Shown here piece after piece: positions 10,788 to 22,815 of a DNA stretch of 64,000 bases. The notes under the pieces are model-generated. The model saw nothing but the letters and a program-made list of their open reading frames with translations. It did not search any database and was not told the DNA's origin. The stretch covers positions 32,844,129 through 32,908,128 of the forward strand of contig OX328109.1 of NCBI GenBank assembly GCA_946811185.2, read 5' to 3'. Numbering within the stretch: the stretch's first letter is position 1; each line of letters opens with the position of its first letter. The translations under genes were made by a program, and so were the position numbers. Origin of the DNA: Hippopus hippopus (lineage: Eukaryota; Mollusca; Bivalvia; Cardiida; Cardiidae).

Positions 10788-11105
10788 ACCCTTTACCCTA
10801 CGACTTAAAGACCCTGAGGAGGAAGGCACATGAAAACATTGAGGAAAAAGGAGAAAATACTGGTAACCAGCAAATTGTCCTTTTTCTATGGTGTTTTCGA
10901 CTCTTCCATAGACAAGTTTCATCATTTTGAGCCTCATTTAACTCTCTACCCAACGACAAAATTTAACACTTGTCCAAATTGAAGGCATTTGAAAACGACA
11001 ACTTTAACAAGGCTCAAATGACAGAATTTGTCTTTGATAGGGTAGAAAACATTGTGGGAAAAGCTGAAAATGCTGGTTACCAGCTGAAAGAGTTAACTCT
11101 TTTTC
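10788..11105. mobile_element. Two abutting family C copies, one inverted
   Basis: 10788-10940 reads in the reverse direction (CTAAACCCTTTACCCTACGAC, then GAGAAAATACTGGTAACCAG). 10940-11105 reads forward (TTTAACTCTCTACCCAACGAC to GAAAATGCTGGTTACCAGC) but lacks the second half of its hairpin. Confidence 0.6.
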
Positions 11106-11171
11106 AAATTACCCAATAACTTAACGATCCTGAAGAAGAGAGCAAAAAACTTTCATTCCGAGTTAGTTTAA

Positions 11172-11378
11172 CCCTTATCCAGCTGAATATATCTTCAAAT
11201 GAAACTTTCAAACCGACTGTAAAACCCCAATTTTTGCTCTTGCAAGATTATTTTTGGGGGAAAGACACCTCCTTAGCGGACAGTGTAGATCCAAGATCAG
11301 ACTGCACGTTCTGTGCAGTCTGATCTTGATCTACACTGTTCGCAAAAGGTCAGTGAGTCGCGCTTAGCAGCCTAAGTG
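11172..11378. mobile_element. Family A hairpin MITE with TTAA flanks
   Basis: TTAA at 11168-11171 and 11379-11382 brackets CCCTTATCCAGCTGAAT...GCGCTTAGCAGCCTAAGTG, in reverse orientation. Ends, hairpin and conserved one-base arm asymmetry are all present. TTAA flanks with CCCTT-type ends are the pattern of piggyBac-type elements. Confidence 0.85.
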
Positions 11379-11695
11379 TTAAATTTTTGTAGTCGGGTAA
11401 AAATTTAAGTCAATCAAAATGTTTGTGAGCCTCTTTGACACCATGGGCGACTGGCATAGCAGTTTGCAAACAGAACACAAATCGGTAGCCTGATCCTGAT
11501 TATATGTTGGCTACCGCTTGAATCTAGACCTCTATAATTAAAATTCAGAAAATTCTTGGGAAAAAAAACCAAAACAAGAATACAGTAAAGAATAGTTGGC
11601 AATATGATTACTAGTCTCTGGTTTTAGTTTCAATTTTTTTGCGGTGGAAGTGTTTGTGTGTGTGTGTGTTTTTTTTTTACTTTCTCACAATAAAT

Positions 11696-12140
11696 GAGCC
11701 ATGAAATGGTGAAAGAGGGTTTAATGCATCTTCATTGCACCAAGCAAAACATCACATAATTTCGGATCCATAACATCCAGTATGTCTAATGGTCGGCTAA
11801 ATACTGCGGTAAAATGGTCGTTGGACATGCAAAAAATTGACCAAAAGCAAAACGCTTCGACCCAGGTGAGCCTGCGCAGATTGCGAGTTTACGAGTGCAA
11901 CATGGAGAGGAAAAAGGGGGACTAAACGGAAAAGAAAAAAAATAATGGGGGAAGAAGACGAAGAGGAATGAGGAGGGAGAGGAGGAGGAGGAGAAGGAGG
12001 GGTGGTGGTGGAAAAAGAAAGTGTAAAATACAAAAAAAAAAGCCACATTAGAAGACAGACAGACAGACAGAAGGATGGACGGACGGACGGACGGAGAGAG
12101 GGAGGGAGAGAGGGGTGGACGGACGGACGGCTATACATAC
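11696..12140. repeat. Truncated family B element beside purine-rich and GGAC microsatellites
   Basis: A reverse family B fragment (11696-11880) breaks off after CAGCCTGCGCAGATTGCG. It is followed by a G/A-rich tract (about 11900-12010), then (GACA)n and (GGAC)n tetranucleotides at 12055-12132. The Ser/Pro-rich ORFs here on both strands are products of this composition. Confidence 0.75.
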
Positions 12141-12414
12141 ATGCACAGAAACCGGCATTCTGTACAATTCGTACAGTAATCCTATTCATGTGTATATGAA
12201 AGAAAACGGCTGTAAGATTGTAATTACATTCTCGTCAACTCCCTCTAGAGGTTGGTCTTTTCTTCATTTGTAATTACGACAACTCTCCACGGAAATATTC
12301 ATTCAGCGTAAGTGGGAACCAGTCAGGGTTGTTTTGGCGCGAATGTCTCGACATATAAAACCGACTTCACAGTTCATTTGTTACGTCGCTCTCAGGGACG
12401 AATCTCTTTCAACT

Positions 12415-12670
12415 GAGCCAGGCCCTGTGAAAAGGGGATTTAACGCATCTGCAAAAAGTTTCGACCCATGTCAGCCTGCACAGTCCGCGCAGGCTGACAT
12501 GGGTCGAAACTTTTTGCTTGTGGTCACTTTTCTGCGTGTCAAAGGACCAGTCTAATTCATGATTCAGTCAGTTGTAAGACAAAAATTGGATTTTATAAAT
12601 CCATAGTTATGTGATGTCTTTCATCTACAATTCATTATACATTAAACCTCCTTTTGTCAAAGCATAGCTC
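12415..12670. mobile_element. Family B hairpin MITE
   Basis: GAGCCAGGCCCTGTGAAAAG to GTCAAAGCATAGCTC. The hairpin is long and almost perfect: it spans GCAAAAAGTTTCGACC... to its complement ...GGTCGAAACTTTTTGC at about 12450-12519. Confidence 0.8.
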
Positions 12671-13029
12671 ATATGTATTTTCCTCGCTTCAATGGTAATG
12701 CAGGTGGGTATTTTATGTGATTTTTCCCAAGAAAACTCAACTCAGATTGTGGCACATTTCCAAGGACACGTTATATATGCCCATATGCCCTTTTATTCTT
12801 TAACTAGATCAAATTTTTGACTCGTCAAAATTGAAAACTGTGAAAAAATGATTGCGGTTCAAATTTTGAATTTGCCAGCCAAAGGAAAGAAAACATTGAG
12901 GAAAAAGGCACCGGGAAACAAGCATTTTCCCCTTTTTGCAGCCTGCTTTAAAAAGCTGTACACAAGGATAGAAAAACAAAAGATTGTTTTAAGAAGGGGT
13001 CTACCTGCTTCTTCTTTTTGATAATAATG

Positions 13030-13067
13030 ATACTACTACTACTACTATTACCACTACTGCTACTATT
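13030..13067. repeat. TAC trinucleotide microsatellite
   Basis: Interrupted run of (TAC)n. Confidence 0.85.
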
Positions 13068-13329
13068 AATGTACTTTCAACTCTCGACAGAGGTCCAGTT
13101 AACTATATTTGGCGCTACGCTGAAAGAATCAAAGATCAAAGTAGTCTGCAGCTTACTGTTCGAGAGATAATGAATTTTAAGATTTTTATCTCTTAAGGCG
13201 CCTATTTTCTTTTTTATGCTCGAAAGTGGGCTGGGCTATACACCTTTATATACAACTAGATATATTTTTCGTGTAATTTTACTGTTGGATTCCGTAGAAA
13301 GATGCAATTTCGTACCTTTGAATAACTGG

Positions 13330-13600
13330 ATCGTTCAAAATCAGTTACCCCGTGATTTGAATACATATCCTCGTTGTCAACGCATGTTATTGATCAACTG
13401 ACATTACATCAAGTCTTTGGGAAACTCTGGCTCGAAATCTATAAACACCTGAAGAGGCTACGTATCTAATCAAGGAAATACCATTTGACATTTATTAGCT
13501 TAATAATCTATCTACTTTACTAATGATTTGTCGGCTATCGCCTTGCTTAATTCAATGATAAATCATTTTTTAAGCCTTGTAAGATAATGAAAACACAAAT
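13330..13600. repeat. Family F interspersed repeat, copy 1
   Basis: Shares GAAATACCATTT, CTTTACT-GATGAT and CAATGATAAATCATTTTT in the same order with 24605-24880 and with the two halves around 28640-28755 and 29876-30060. A diverged, therefore old, family with no coding sequence visible. Confidence 0.55.
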
Positions 13601-13737
13601 AAGCCTAGCTCCTTTAAAACAATTTTACAACATGCAACATTCTACATTTAAAAATTTTGTGGTAAAAGGAGAAATGGCTTGAAACAAGGTACCAATCCTA
13701 ATGTCACAATTCGTTGAGGGTATTAAGTCACTATATG

Positions 13738-13995
13738 AGCCATGCTCTATGAAAAAGCCTTTAATACATCTATAAAAAGTATCGATCAATGTCAGCCTGC
13801 ATAGTCCGCGTAGGTTGACATGGTTTGGATCCTTTTGCAATTTGTAAATTTTCAGTATGTCCATGGATCATTCTACCTCATGACTTAGTCGGTTGTAAGA
13901 CGAATGGATCTTCTGCACCTATAATTATATGATTACTTGCTTGGTATAATGCATCAGAGAAATGCATAAAGTCCCCTTTTGCCAGAGCGCTGCTC
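13738..13995. mobile_element. Family B hairpin MITE (left of a back-to-back pair)
   Basis: GAGCCATGCTCTATGAAAAAG to CCAGAGCGCTGCTC. The hairpin arms GTCAGCCTGCATAG / GCGTAGGTTGAC are diverged. Confidence 0.75.
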
Positions 13996-13998
13996 ATA

Positions 13999-14261
13999 TA
14001 TGGATCATGTTCTGGCAAAAGGGTGCTTAATACATCTCCGTGATGCAAGATACCAAGCAAGTCAGCACATGATCATGGATCCATAAAATGCATTTTGTCT
14101 AACAACCGACTGAATCATGAGACAAGCTGGTCCTTGGACATATAGATTATTGGACGATAGCGTAAAGTTTCGGCCCAGGTCAGCCTGCGCGGACTGCGCA
14201 GGCTGACCTGGTCGATACTTTTCGCAGATGCATTAAGCCCCCTTTTCACAGGGCATGGCTC
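13999..14261. mobile_element. Family B hairpin MITE, inverted partner of the pair
   Basis: Reverse-oriented copy abutting the previous one, separated only by ATAT. Ends with CCCCCTTTTCACAGGGCATGGCTC-type sequence, and the hairpin GGTCAGCCTGCGCGG / CTGCGCAGGCTGACC is well kept. The two copies together form an inverted repeat of about 520 bp. Confidence 0.75.
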
Positions 14262-15100
14262 ATATATTAAGTCTCGACGGATGATGAAAATCATCAATCT
14301 ACATGTCTCAAAGTTGTCTGCCTCAATTTACTTCAGAGGGTAATATTTACTAATGAGGGATTGTTACTGTAGTGTGAAAGTTACTTAAAAAAAAACAGTA
14401 TTGTTGCCTAGCAACGGCAAAGCTAATAAGTATATCATACTGAAATGATATAATTAATACACCAACCCAAGCTTAAAGTCCCCTCAAAGACTTTTATTAA
14501 GAAGAATACTTGACTGAGGTCAAGAAAGAGATACCGGGTAACCTTAGATTTAGTCTATAGGGCGCTGTGAAAAGAAGAAGAAACGCCATGGAAAACGGCG
14601 CGAAACATTGAACATAGACAGCCGAATCGGGATAAGTATTGGCGTGAAACTTTTTTCCCCCACACACTGAGCAGATTTGATTTGAAACTAAATTACTGTG
14701 TGAAATCTTATTCACTTTATAAAATGTGCATTTGCCATCAGTGAATTATTTGGATAAGTAGTCTCACAGATTATACTCTCAATATATGTGTTTGTTTAAC
14801 ACATACAGTATATCTTTGCGTATGATCATTTTCCCAATTATAAATTTCTAATATTTATCTATTTATTTATACAGACCTTTGAGTAATGTTAAAATATTCT
14901 TGTGTGGATGAGAAACATTTATGTTTAAATCCAATAAAAAATATGTCACAGTCTGTTCTGTTCTGTTCTGATGAAATTATATAAATGTAAATAGTATCAA
15001 ACTGGATTTCAAACGACACCATTAAACGCATGGGGTGCCCTACCACGGCTTAGTGAACAATCATATCATAAACAATCACGTGTTTGCCGGCCTAAAAAGA
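14262..15100. other. Unassigned AT-rich DNA
   Basis: No gene recognised. The ORF at 14497-14715 (minus) resembles nothing I know. A short (TTCTG)n run at 14950-14972 follows an AATAAAAAATATG stretch and may be the 3' tail of an old retroposon. Confidence 0.4.
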
Positions 15101-15285
15101 TGCCTTTTGAAAACATTTTAAAAAAGGAGAAAATGCTGGTAACCGGTATTTTCCTCTCTTCCCACATTGTTTTCTACCTTTTCATATACAAAACATCGTC
15201 ATGAGATCCACAATGAAATCGTCGTTTGTTTGTGTCATAAAGTTGGACAAATCCAGAGTTTGGTAATCTGGCAAAGGGTTAATGG
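15100..15285. mobile_element. Family C hairpin MITE, partial
   Basis: Core GAGAAAATGCTGGTAACC / GGTATTTTCCTC with flanking GAAAACATT and GGCAAAGGGTTAA. Reverse orientation. Confidence 0.6.
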
Positions 15286-15996
15286 GGGCTTTTCATTTTT
15301 TAAAAATCATTCCACACTTCAAAAATGTTTTATCACATACTGTAGAAGGGCATGCAGTAATCTAAATTTTGACTTCTTCTCGAATTACATACCTTAAAAT
15401 GCAAGGCATAGGTGGGGTTACGTTCATGAAGATGCTGAACATTATTTCTTTCGATGCACACAATACACAGAACAGTGAAATAAACTCTTTCAAAACTTCC
15501 GTCGATTTTATCCACTAAATATTAATATTTTATTGTATGGATTCCATTCTCATAAGTTTCGACAACAATTTAATGATATTTACGACTGTACAAACTTATA
15601 AAAATGATATAGATCTAGGACGGTTTAAGTAGCTCGTCTGCAGCAAACGATAATTTGAAAAATTAACCAACTTGCCCGGATCTTGGGACCCCACTGACAC
15701 ATATGGGCATATCCTTTTGCCATTTGCCATTTGATTAGCATGTATATTATACAGTTTCGTAAATTTTGTTATAAACTTACTTAGCAATAAAACATTTTGA
15801 AACGAAACGATTTTAGAAGGGTACTAGCCGGAAAAGCGTTGATAAATAAGAAATAGCAGGTGTGTACGATAAATAAAACACTTTTTAAAGGGTATTTCTT
15901 TAGTGACACATAGCCTCTTACGGAATCTCTAGATTTCGCGCCAGGAGTTCGCAAATGTTTGTGAGGATGCCAATTGGCTTGTAACACGCGAAAAGG
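15286..15996. other. Unassigned AT-rich DNA
   Basis: Only short unrelated frames on either strand; no conserved motif or known repeat recognised. Confidence 0.4.
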
Positions 15997-16215
15997 GGCA
16001 TTCGGACATTTGCGCAAAGTGTCGTCTCGTATCAGCCTGCTCAGTCCGCGCAGGCTAATCCGAGACGACACTTTCCGTTTTTATGTGATTTTCTGTTTCG
16101 CGCATGTCTACTGTAGGACAAAATCTAATGTTGACATAAAGTGCCGTCTCGGATTAGCCTGCGCGGACTGCGCAGGCTGATCCGAGACGACACTTTACGC
16201 AAATGTCCGAAAGCC
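15997..16215. mobile_element. Family H double-hairpin MITE
   Basis: Inverted ends GGCATTCGGACATTTGCG and CGCAAATGTCCGAAAGCC. Inside are two hairpins, each with AGTGTCGTCTCG or AGTGCCGTCTCG leading into an AGCCTGC...GCGCAGGCT core and back out. The whole can fold as a cruciform with two side hairpins. The short ORFs on both strands here follow from the palindrome. Confidence 0.8.
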
Positions 16216-16995
16216 ATAATGATCAATAGCACGCTTCAAACGATTACGTCATATCTGGTATCATAAAAATAGACGGACTTCAAGATAGCAAAGATCAATC
16301 GTTGTCTGCCCATGTCATACTTCGAAGATTTACCTGTCTTCTATGACACACCGTAGAAATATATATATAAAAAAAAAAGTCCGATGGGAAAATTAATTAA
16401 AAAAAAAAAAAAATCTATTGTATACTGCAAATCTTTGCCTACAGTTTCTAAATATAAATTCAATGAAAACCGTCAAAACCGTTGTAACAAATTTCAAACA
16501 TATTATTCCATATCATGTTCAAATGAAACTTAAAAACTGCAGAATAAAAAGATTCACGAATCGTATCAGTTAGCGTTGATTTTTATAAATGTATATTTTG
16601 TTTTGAAATTTGCTGCATCGATTGCCATCTTCAAAAGTAGACCGGTTCTTGTGCCCAGGATGCTTTGATCAGATGGGTCAGTATTTGCAAAATGCCACAT
16701 AGGGGAAGATAATGGTGGACGAATACCACTCGTCGATCAGTAGGGTTCATATTGAAAAAAAGAAATAACACACTCATAATTCCTGAGATACAGTTATATG
16801 ATATATAAAGAATCTGACATTCGTTAACTTATGAGATATTGTTTTTTTTTTATAATTAAGCCCACCTTTATGTCTCAAAAGTAAAGCTAACCTGTCAGAT
16901 CCTATATATTCCTTGTTGCGCAATAACAGCTGTTCTGTAATGAACGGAATGAATTCTTTACAGAAAAATACCAAAAACTACGTAAGTACATGTAT
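16216..16995. other. Unassigned AT-rich DNA
   Basis: Contains two A-runs (16370-16412) and no recognisable gene or repeat family. Confidence 0.4.
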
Positions 16996-18030
16996 CTCCC
17001 CCGCGAAAGCGAGGCATATAGTTTAAGCTTTATCTGTCTGTCCGTCTTTCCGCCCGGAGCGATATCTCCAAAAGCCCTGGACCAAATATCAGTGTAACTT
17101 TAGTGATGTTTTCCATATCATATATTGCCATTTTTTTTCCTTTTAGATTTGATCCAAGATGGCCGACTGCCAGCCATTTAGGATTAAGCAGTCTGCTAGA
17201 AATAGAAATTTTAATCTGTTTAAAGCATTTCTCGATTACTATTGATGGGAATATTATAAAGATTCTAGGACGCAGAAATCTCAGTAATTCCTGTGGTGTT
17301 TCCGATGCTGATTCCTCTTAACTTAGATTTCTGCTTTTCGTTTGGTTTGGGTCTATTTATCAACTACAACTGGATGGAATGTAGAGAAATTCCAAAGATA
17401 TAATGCACTTCTTCAATTGGGTGACGAGTGACACCTTTTTTTTTTTTCAAATTCGATCAAATACGGTCCAACTGGCGGCCATTTCTTATTTACAGCTTCT
17501 TTTCGTTTCTTTCCCGGTGGTATTTCTCCATCATAATTTAGAGTAACATTTAGAAAACTCGTATGTGAACGTATTCCTGTATTGTACTGAGTCATGTATA
17601 AGATTTTTATTTTGTTATTTTAACTCAAAATGGCTGCTTTGTTGCCATTTGGAATCTATAATTTCTGCATTTTATATTTGTTTTGTTGGTATTTCGTTTT
17701 CACTGTTAGGTGAAATGGTAAGAAGCATGCACTTCTATTTCGAGTCATTTTCTCCTTTTTTTTTTTCTTTAGATTGGAATCAAGAAGCCTGCCTGGCAGC
17801 TTTTCTGAGGTCACAATTTAGGGTATTTTCCTTAGCTTTGACGGTATTCCTGTGTCATAATTAGGTGGAGTAAAAAGACACTTTATAGATGTATGTAAAT
17901 TCTTTGTCAGACTGAATTCAGAATAGCTGCTGGGCTTCATAAGTGAAGAGCTCCTGTTTATATTCATGACCACTATTTCTTTTTTCAAAAAAGATTCAAG
18001 ACGGTCTGATGGCCATTTTAACATGACAAG
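16996..18030. repeat. Degenerate tandem repeat with T-tract boundaries
   Basis: Opens with CCCCGCGAAAGCGAGGC (17000-17017). It then shows five loosely related blocks, each with a T-run, a GATTNNATCAAGA-like stretch and GGC..CCATTT: near 17130, 17435, 17615, 17758 and 17980. GGTATT-CTCC(A)TCATAATT-like stretches recur between them. Spacing is irregular (about 140-300 bp). The ORFs at 17565-17864 and nearby are read through it. Confidence 0.5.
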
Positions 18031-18344
18031 TTTTGCTTTTTCTGCTGTTTAGGTTACATTCACCTCTTCCGAACAATACATGTTGACAATTATGCGTGCA
18101 TCGATGATGTGTTTTTGTAAGGTAACACAGCAGCACATCAAACTGATCTGTGACTGTAAATTGTTCGGGCAGAAGGTCAATATAGGCCTTCGGCGAATCT
18201 CGACAAGGAGAGAAGGGTACCAGTCGATCACCGCGGGAGCATCGATAGGAGCACCATCCCCATGAAATACTGAGACAGTAAATGTTTAAAACTGCCGGCC
18301 TGAAATAATTGTAAACCCCTTTTTTTAACCAAACGACCCCTTCT

Positions 18345-18485
18345 TATGACGGACCTAGAGAAGGAAGGCTTTTCAAAATAATGTGAGAAAAAGAGAAAAT
18401 GCTGGTTACCAGAATTTTCTTCATTTGTAACTATGTAATTTTCTCCATTTCTTACCATATTTCCTACATTGTACCTTTCCAAATA
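18345..18485. mobile_element. Family C MITE, partial, reverse
   Basis: GAAGGCTTTTCAAAATAATG, then GAGAAAATGCTGGTTACCAG with the second arm reduced, and a CCATTTCTTACCATATTTCC stretch. Confidence 0.5.
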
Positions 18486-18512
18486 CAAATATTGTCATTT
18501 AGAACTTAATTA

Positions 18513-18781
18513 GCATTCTCGTGCAAAAGGGGTGTAATACATCTCCGTAATGCGTCATACCAAGCACGTCATTACATAATATAGGATCCATAACCTCCAC
18601 TTTGTCTTACAACCGACTGAATTATGAAGTAGAATGGTCCTTGACACGCAGAAAATTGACCAAAAGCAAAAAGTTTCGACCCAGGTCAGCATGCGCAGAC
18701 TGTGCAGGCTGACCTTGGTCGATACTTTTTTTTTTTTTTTTGTTTTCCGATACATTAAACCCCCTTTTCAAAGAGCATGTT
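18513..18781. mobile_element. Family B hairpin MITE, reverse
   Basis: CTCGTGCAAAAGGGGTG to CCCCCTTTTCAAAGAGCATG. The hairpin CCAGGTCAGCATGCGCAG / CTGTGCAGGCTGACC is mostly intact. An 18-T run at about 18727 lies in the right arm. Confidence 0.7.
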
Positions 18782-19548
18782 GATTTCCCGTAGTTTACAC
18801 TGATATGTTACAAAGTGTTCCGCGGCAAATTTGTTTCAGGAGGGAATGAGGTCCCTGTCAGACGATGAGCAACCTATCCAGACAATAGAATTAGTCGCTA
18901 AATTAGCCAAATCTAATCTTCTTTCTCTGGGAACTATTTTGTGCCACATAAAGAAATACGGTCTTCTACCAGGAAGGGCCTTTCAAAACTGTGTTTTTCC
19001 AAAGTTGTGTTTGAGGTGAAATAGTCACCCCCTCAAAAAAAAAAAAAAAACGCAATCGGTTAATGTTCTATCTTTTACCTTCTTGTTTTGGCTATTTGAC
19101 ATTAATTATGTACATTTGAAAGAAACTAACTGCAAAGCTCATGGTTTGTCCCCAAAAGTACCATGGAGGGTCAAAGATAGAGACTTTTATTATATTTTCA
19201 ATGTGACGGAAAAAGCAGTGGTGCGATACCGAGATACAGGTAGGCCAGGAAAGAAAAGAAGAAGAACAACAACAAAATAAATGTGATTTATCAGTAAATA
19301 TGTTTTGACAATACATGGAACTCAAGCAGTCCTAAATACAAGAAATTATACATGATAGATTATTTCTAATTGTATTTTTATTCCATTTTTTTAACCTGTC
19401 ACATTTCCATAGAACTTGCAGTTAAGACTATTTCAGTGCATCTGTGTGTATATTCGTAAAGCATGTAACTTTGCACATGGTTCACTTACAGTTTATTGTG
19501 TGTCGTCTGCATAATAATATTAACCATTTTAAAACCTGTTAAGTTAAA
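18782..19548. other. Unassigned DNA
   Basis: Short ORFs at 18831-19019 and 19083-19280 were inspected and match no family I recognise. An A-run lies at 19037-19052. Confidence 0.4.
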
Positions 19549-19712
19549 TGCAACATTCAAGCCAATAGTAAAATGCCAATATTGCAATATCAAACCTATT
19601 TTTTTCTTTGAGAGAAATATCTCCATATCGGACACGTTCTGTGCAGTCCGATCTTGATCTAAACTGTCCGCAAAAGGTCATTGAGTCGAGCTTTGCAGCC
19701 TAAAGGTCAAAT
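19549..19712. mobile_element. Family A MITE, reverse, hairpin half lost
   Basis: GCCAATAGTAAAATGCCAAT and ATATCTCCATATCGGACA lead directly into CGTTCTGTGCAGTCCGATC, so the left hairpin arm is deleted. The terminus GTCGAGCTTTGCAGCCTAAAGG remains. Confidence 0.65.
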
Positions 19713-21831
19713 ATGGAACGTTTCTAGATTTGAGGAATAGGTCAACCGGCTTCGAAACAGGCAAAATTTCTGGAAAAAGGTGTGTGTGTGATATTCCATT
19801 CTGTTCTAGCATATTCTGTCCAGTTCTGTTCTACAGCATATGTGCCAGTATACCATTCTAGCTTTACAAAGGCTTGCATCGTTGTTCTTATTCGTCTGTC
19901 TCACAAATTTTCTCTTTTTCCATCTACCCGTGTCACGCCCTGTCCCCATGTAGCCCTGTCTCTCACAGGGCCTCTCTCTTTTTATTACATAATGTGCCCT
20001 CACTAACGGTTTCTTTCTTTTGAAGGGATTAGGATTGTATCTATTGAACTTTGTGACAAGATGATAATTCATAAACATCATGTTTGCATTTCTTATTGTA
20101 ATCTGCTTTCCTTCAATCATTTACACGTGCTCACAGCTGTGCACGGGACAACAAATAAAAATACTTAGACTTCCTGTGTTACCTTTAAGTTCACTCCATT
20201 GTTGGACATTTCAAAGACATAATCACAATACCAGGGCAGACGACAGTAAGCTAATCAAGTGATTCATTGTCCTATTGACATATCCTTTTGTGACAGAACT
20301 TCTCCAAAATATGCTTCTCCCTAGAAATGCCTTAAATCTAATTATATATTAACTAATGCTGGTTCAGATAGTTTGAGAAGAACTTTTTTTTTATTGTTTC
20401 TTATAGGTAATTTTGATATCTTTTACTGTAAATAATTATCCATCCATTCACTTGTATTCTTAATGATTAAAAAAAAACAATAGATATTTTTACTTCATTG
20501 TTATTCTCATGGTATAAGTGTCCTAAGCAGTAGAAATAGTATTTTATCCACATGTGCTTTTCTGTATATCGTTTCTAGTATTTTATTTATTATTTTGATG
20601 TGTTTTTCATCTTCGACAGACTGATCTCTTACTCTCATTAATCTATTGCCATAAATACCGTTATCCCCCCTTTTCTTTTGGGGGGAGGGAGGGGGTCATA
20701 TTAAAACTAACCTAATGTTACTTAAATAAATAAAGAGTAATAATTGAGTAATAATAATAATAATAATAATAAAAGATCTACAGCCTTTTACTAAAATAGC
20801 AGGCATCCATCACAGAGCATCGGTATCCAATTCCTCAATCCCCCTTTTTCTATTCTTCTAAGTTCTCTTTCCACTCTACCTGTTTCTTTTTTTCTCCTCT
20901 CTACATCAATTTCTCCTTTCTGTTTTTGTTTTGTTGTACAGTTTTCTTTTTTTCATTTAATTATCTACACATTGTCTTTTATATGTTTTGTTGCCATTAT
21001 CTGTCTACTTGTATTGTTTATTTGATTGTAGGGAAGGGCCGCATCTAAGTAGGAAGAACTTGTTGTCCCACCTCATTCCATTATTGAATATTAAAAAATA
21101 TGTTTAAACTAAAATAGATAAATAAATAGATAAAAAAGAAATAGCAATCGTACGAGCTATTTTACCTTAATGTGTATGGTATTGAAAATGCATTTGATAT
21201 GCAAAACGTGTGCAAAGCTTTTGGTTAGTCGATAAAAGTACAGCAGAGGATCAGAGGTACTTGTAGTTTTTTTTTCTATTTTCATCGTAGCAGTGGTGTG
21301 ATACCTCCAATAAATTTGCGTTAGAATGATTCAGTTTGATGTGTGCTCTATGTTACTTTTTAAAGTATTACAGCGGCCATTGTTCCTTTTCATGCAAATG
21401 ATTTGTTTTGACCTGATCTAGTCTTTCCAAGTATAGCGGTCGCCCCATTTACCTCCCTTATCTACATATAGCTTTGTGGTATGCAAATGAGTCAACCGGT
21501 ATGGAGTGGTAGGGATCTGGTTTTAGACAAATGCCCAGGGCAGAATATTTATGAAGTCTTTATGCAACTTGGAGGAGAACAGAGAAAATACTGAAACTCA
21601 ACATTTTCTATTTTTCCCGCAACGTTTTTCACTCTCTTAATGGCACACCTCATCTTTTGAGCCACAGTTAGTTTGTAGCTGCATATGCCTTCAACTTAAG
21701 CAAGATTTTGGTGTTTAGTAAAGAGCTACCAGTACCACTGCAACTGCCAAAATACCTACTACTACTAGTTGTAGTGGTAGTCGTCAAGTCATCAAGCAAG
21801 GCAACGTCGCTGTACTCAGGCCGATTATCTT
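19713..21831. other. Unassigned AT-rich DNA with short microsatellites
   Basis: Contains a TTCTG-like patch (19797-19843), a G-rich patch (20678-20696), (AAT)n at 20749-20772 and an AATATGTTTAAACTAAAAT motif near 21095 that recurs at about 55485. No coding sequence is supported. Confidence 0.4.
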
Positions 21832-22092
21832 TCTCTTTACCAGAGGACAAAGTTTTTAGTTATGCCTAAAGTTATAGCATTTGTAGGCAACAGAATACAT
21901 GTGGATCAATTGGTGAAAATTACCTGTGAAATGGTAGAAAACACTGTGGAAAAAGGAGAACATGCTAGTTACAAGATTTTTTCCTTTTATTTATTTATTT
22001 ATTTTTTTTATTTTTTTTTTTTTTCTCAATGATTTCAAAACTTTATTTCTCAGGGTCGTTAAAACTTGGGGTTGTGTGGTGTAAAGGGTTAA
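21832..22092. mobile_element. Family C MITE with T-rich expansion
   Basis: CTCTTTACCAGAGGACAAAG start and GTGTGGTGTAAAGGGTTAA end. The right hairpin arm is replaced by a long T-rich run (21973-22024). Confidence 0.65.
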
Positions 22093-22730
22093 CTTAAGCT
22101 GTGCATTCTTTGAGTCCGTTGCTCGTGAGATGGAGCCACTGGCTGCTTTCCCGTACAAACCAGAACTGAGACAATTTTCGACAATTGAGAAAAAACCTTT
22201 TTTATTTCAAGCCATCGATGCAAGGTGTGATGAAATTGTATAAAATGGCAAATGCAGCCATTGCATAGAAAGGGTAAATAAAGATAACGAAAATCGAAGT
22301 TATCTGCCCGTCCTCTCTCTCTCTGTGTCTCTCTGTCTCTGTCTCTCTCGTTCGTCAAGCTTTTTCTCCAAGATCGGGTATTGGAAAATTAAACGGAAAA
22401 ACATCCCCACTAAACTCTTCAGTAATTGTCCCTCTCGGCTCCGCTTCGAAATTAATGCTTACGCGGAAAAACAGAATCAACGTCAGTGTAATTAAAATGA
22501 CCAATGACAAGGATTTATGAGTTTCGTATATAGATATATATATTTATGGATTAAAATCTAAGCACTACAGTTCTGACTTCTCCAGGAATCTATTGATAAC
22601 CGGAGGAGAAGTGAAATATAGGAGAGGACATATTTGAGAGTAAGTAAAATACTATGAATTTTCTTCTCAACAGTAGATATATTTTGTCTCCGTTGCAAAC
22701 AAGTTTTTCTTTACCCTGAAGAATAAGACT
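22093..22730. other. Unassigned DNA with a CT microsatellite
   Basis: (CT)n/(GTCT)n at 22312-22350. Nothing else recognised; the adjacent Arg/Glu-rich minus-strand frame comes from this tract. Confidence 0.45.
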
Positions 22731-22815
22731 TTGGGGAAAAAAATGTTGGAAAAAGGAGAAAATGCTGGTCACCGGCATTTTCTCCTTTTCCAACAGTGTT
22801 TTCTACTCATTCAAA
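22731..22815. mobile_element. Family C hairpin core
   Basis: Near-perfect palindrome: TGTTGGAAAAAGGAG, AAAATGCTGGTCACC, then the complement through CTCCTTTTCCAACAG. The outer element is worn. Confidence 0.7.

Noticed and set aside
11786..12189. Ser/Pro/Phe-rich minus-strand ORFs of 86 and 130 codons
   Set aside because: Produced by a purine-rich tract and GGAC repeats next to a B fragment.
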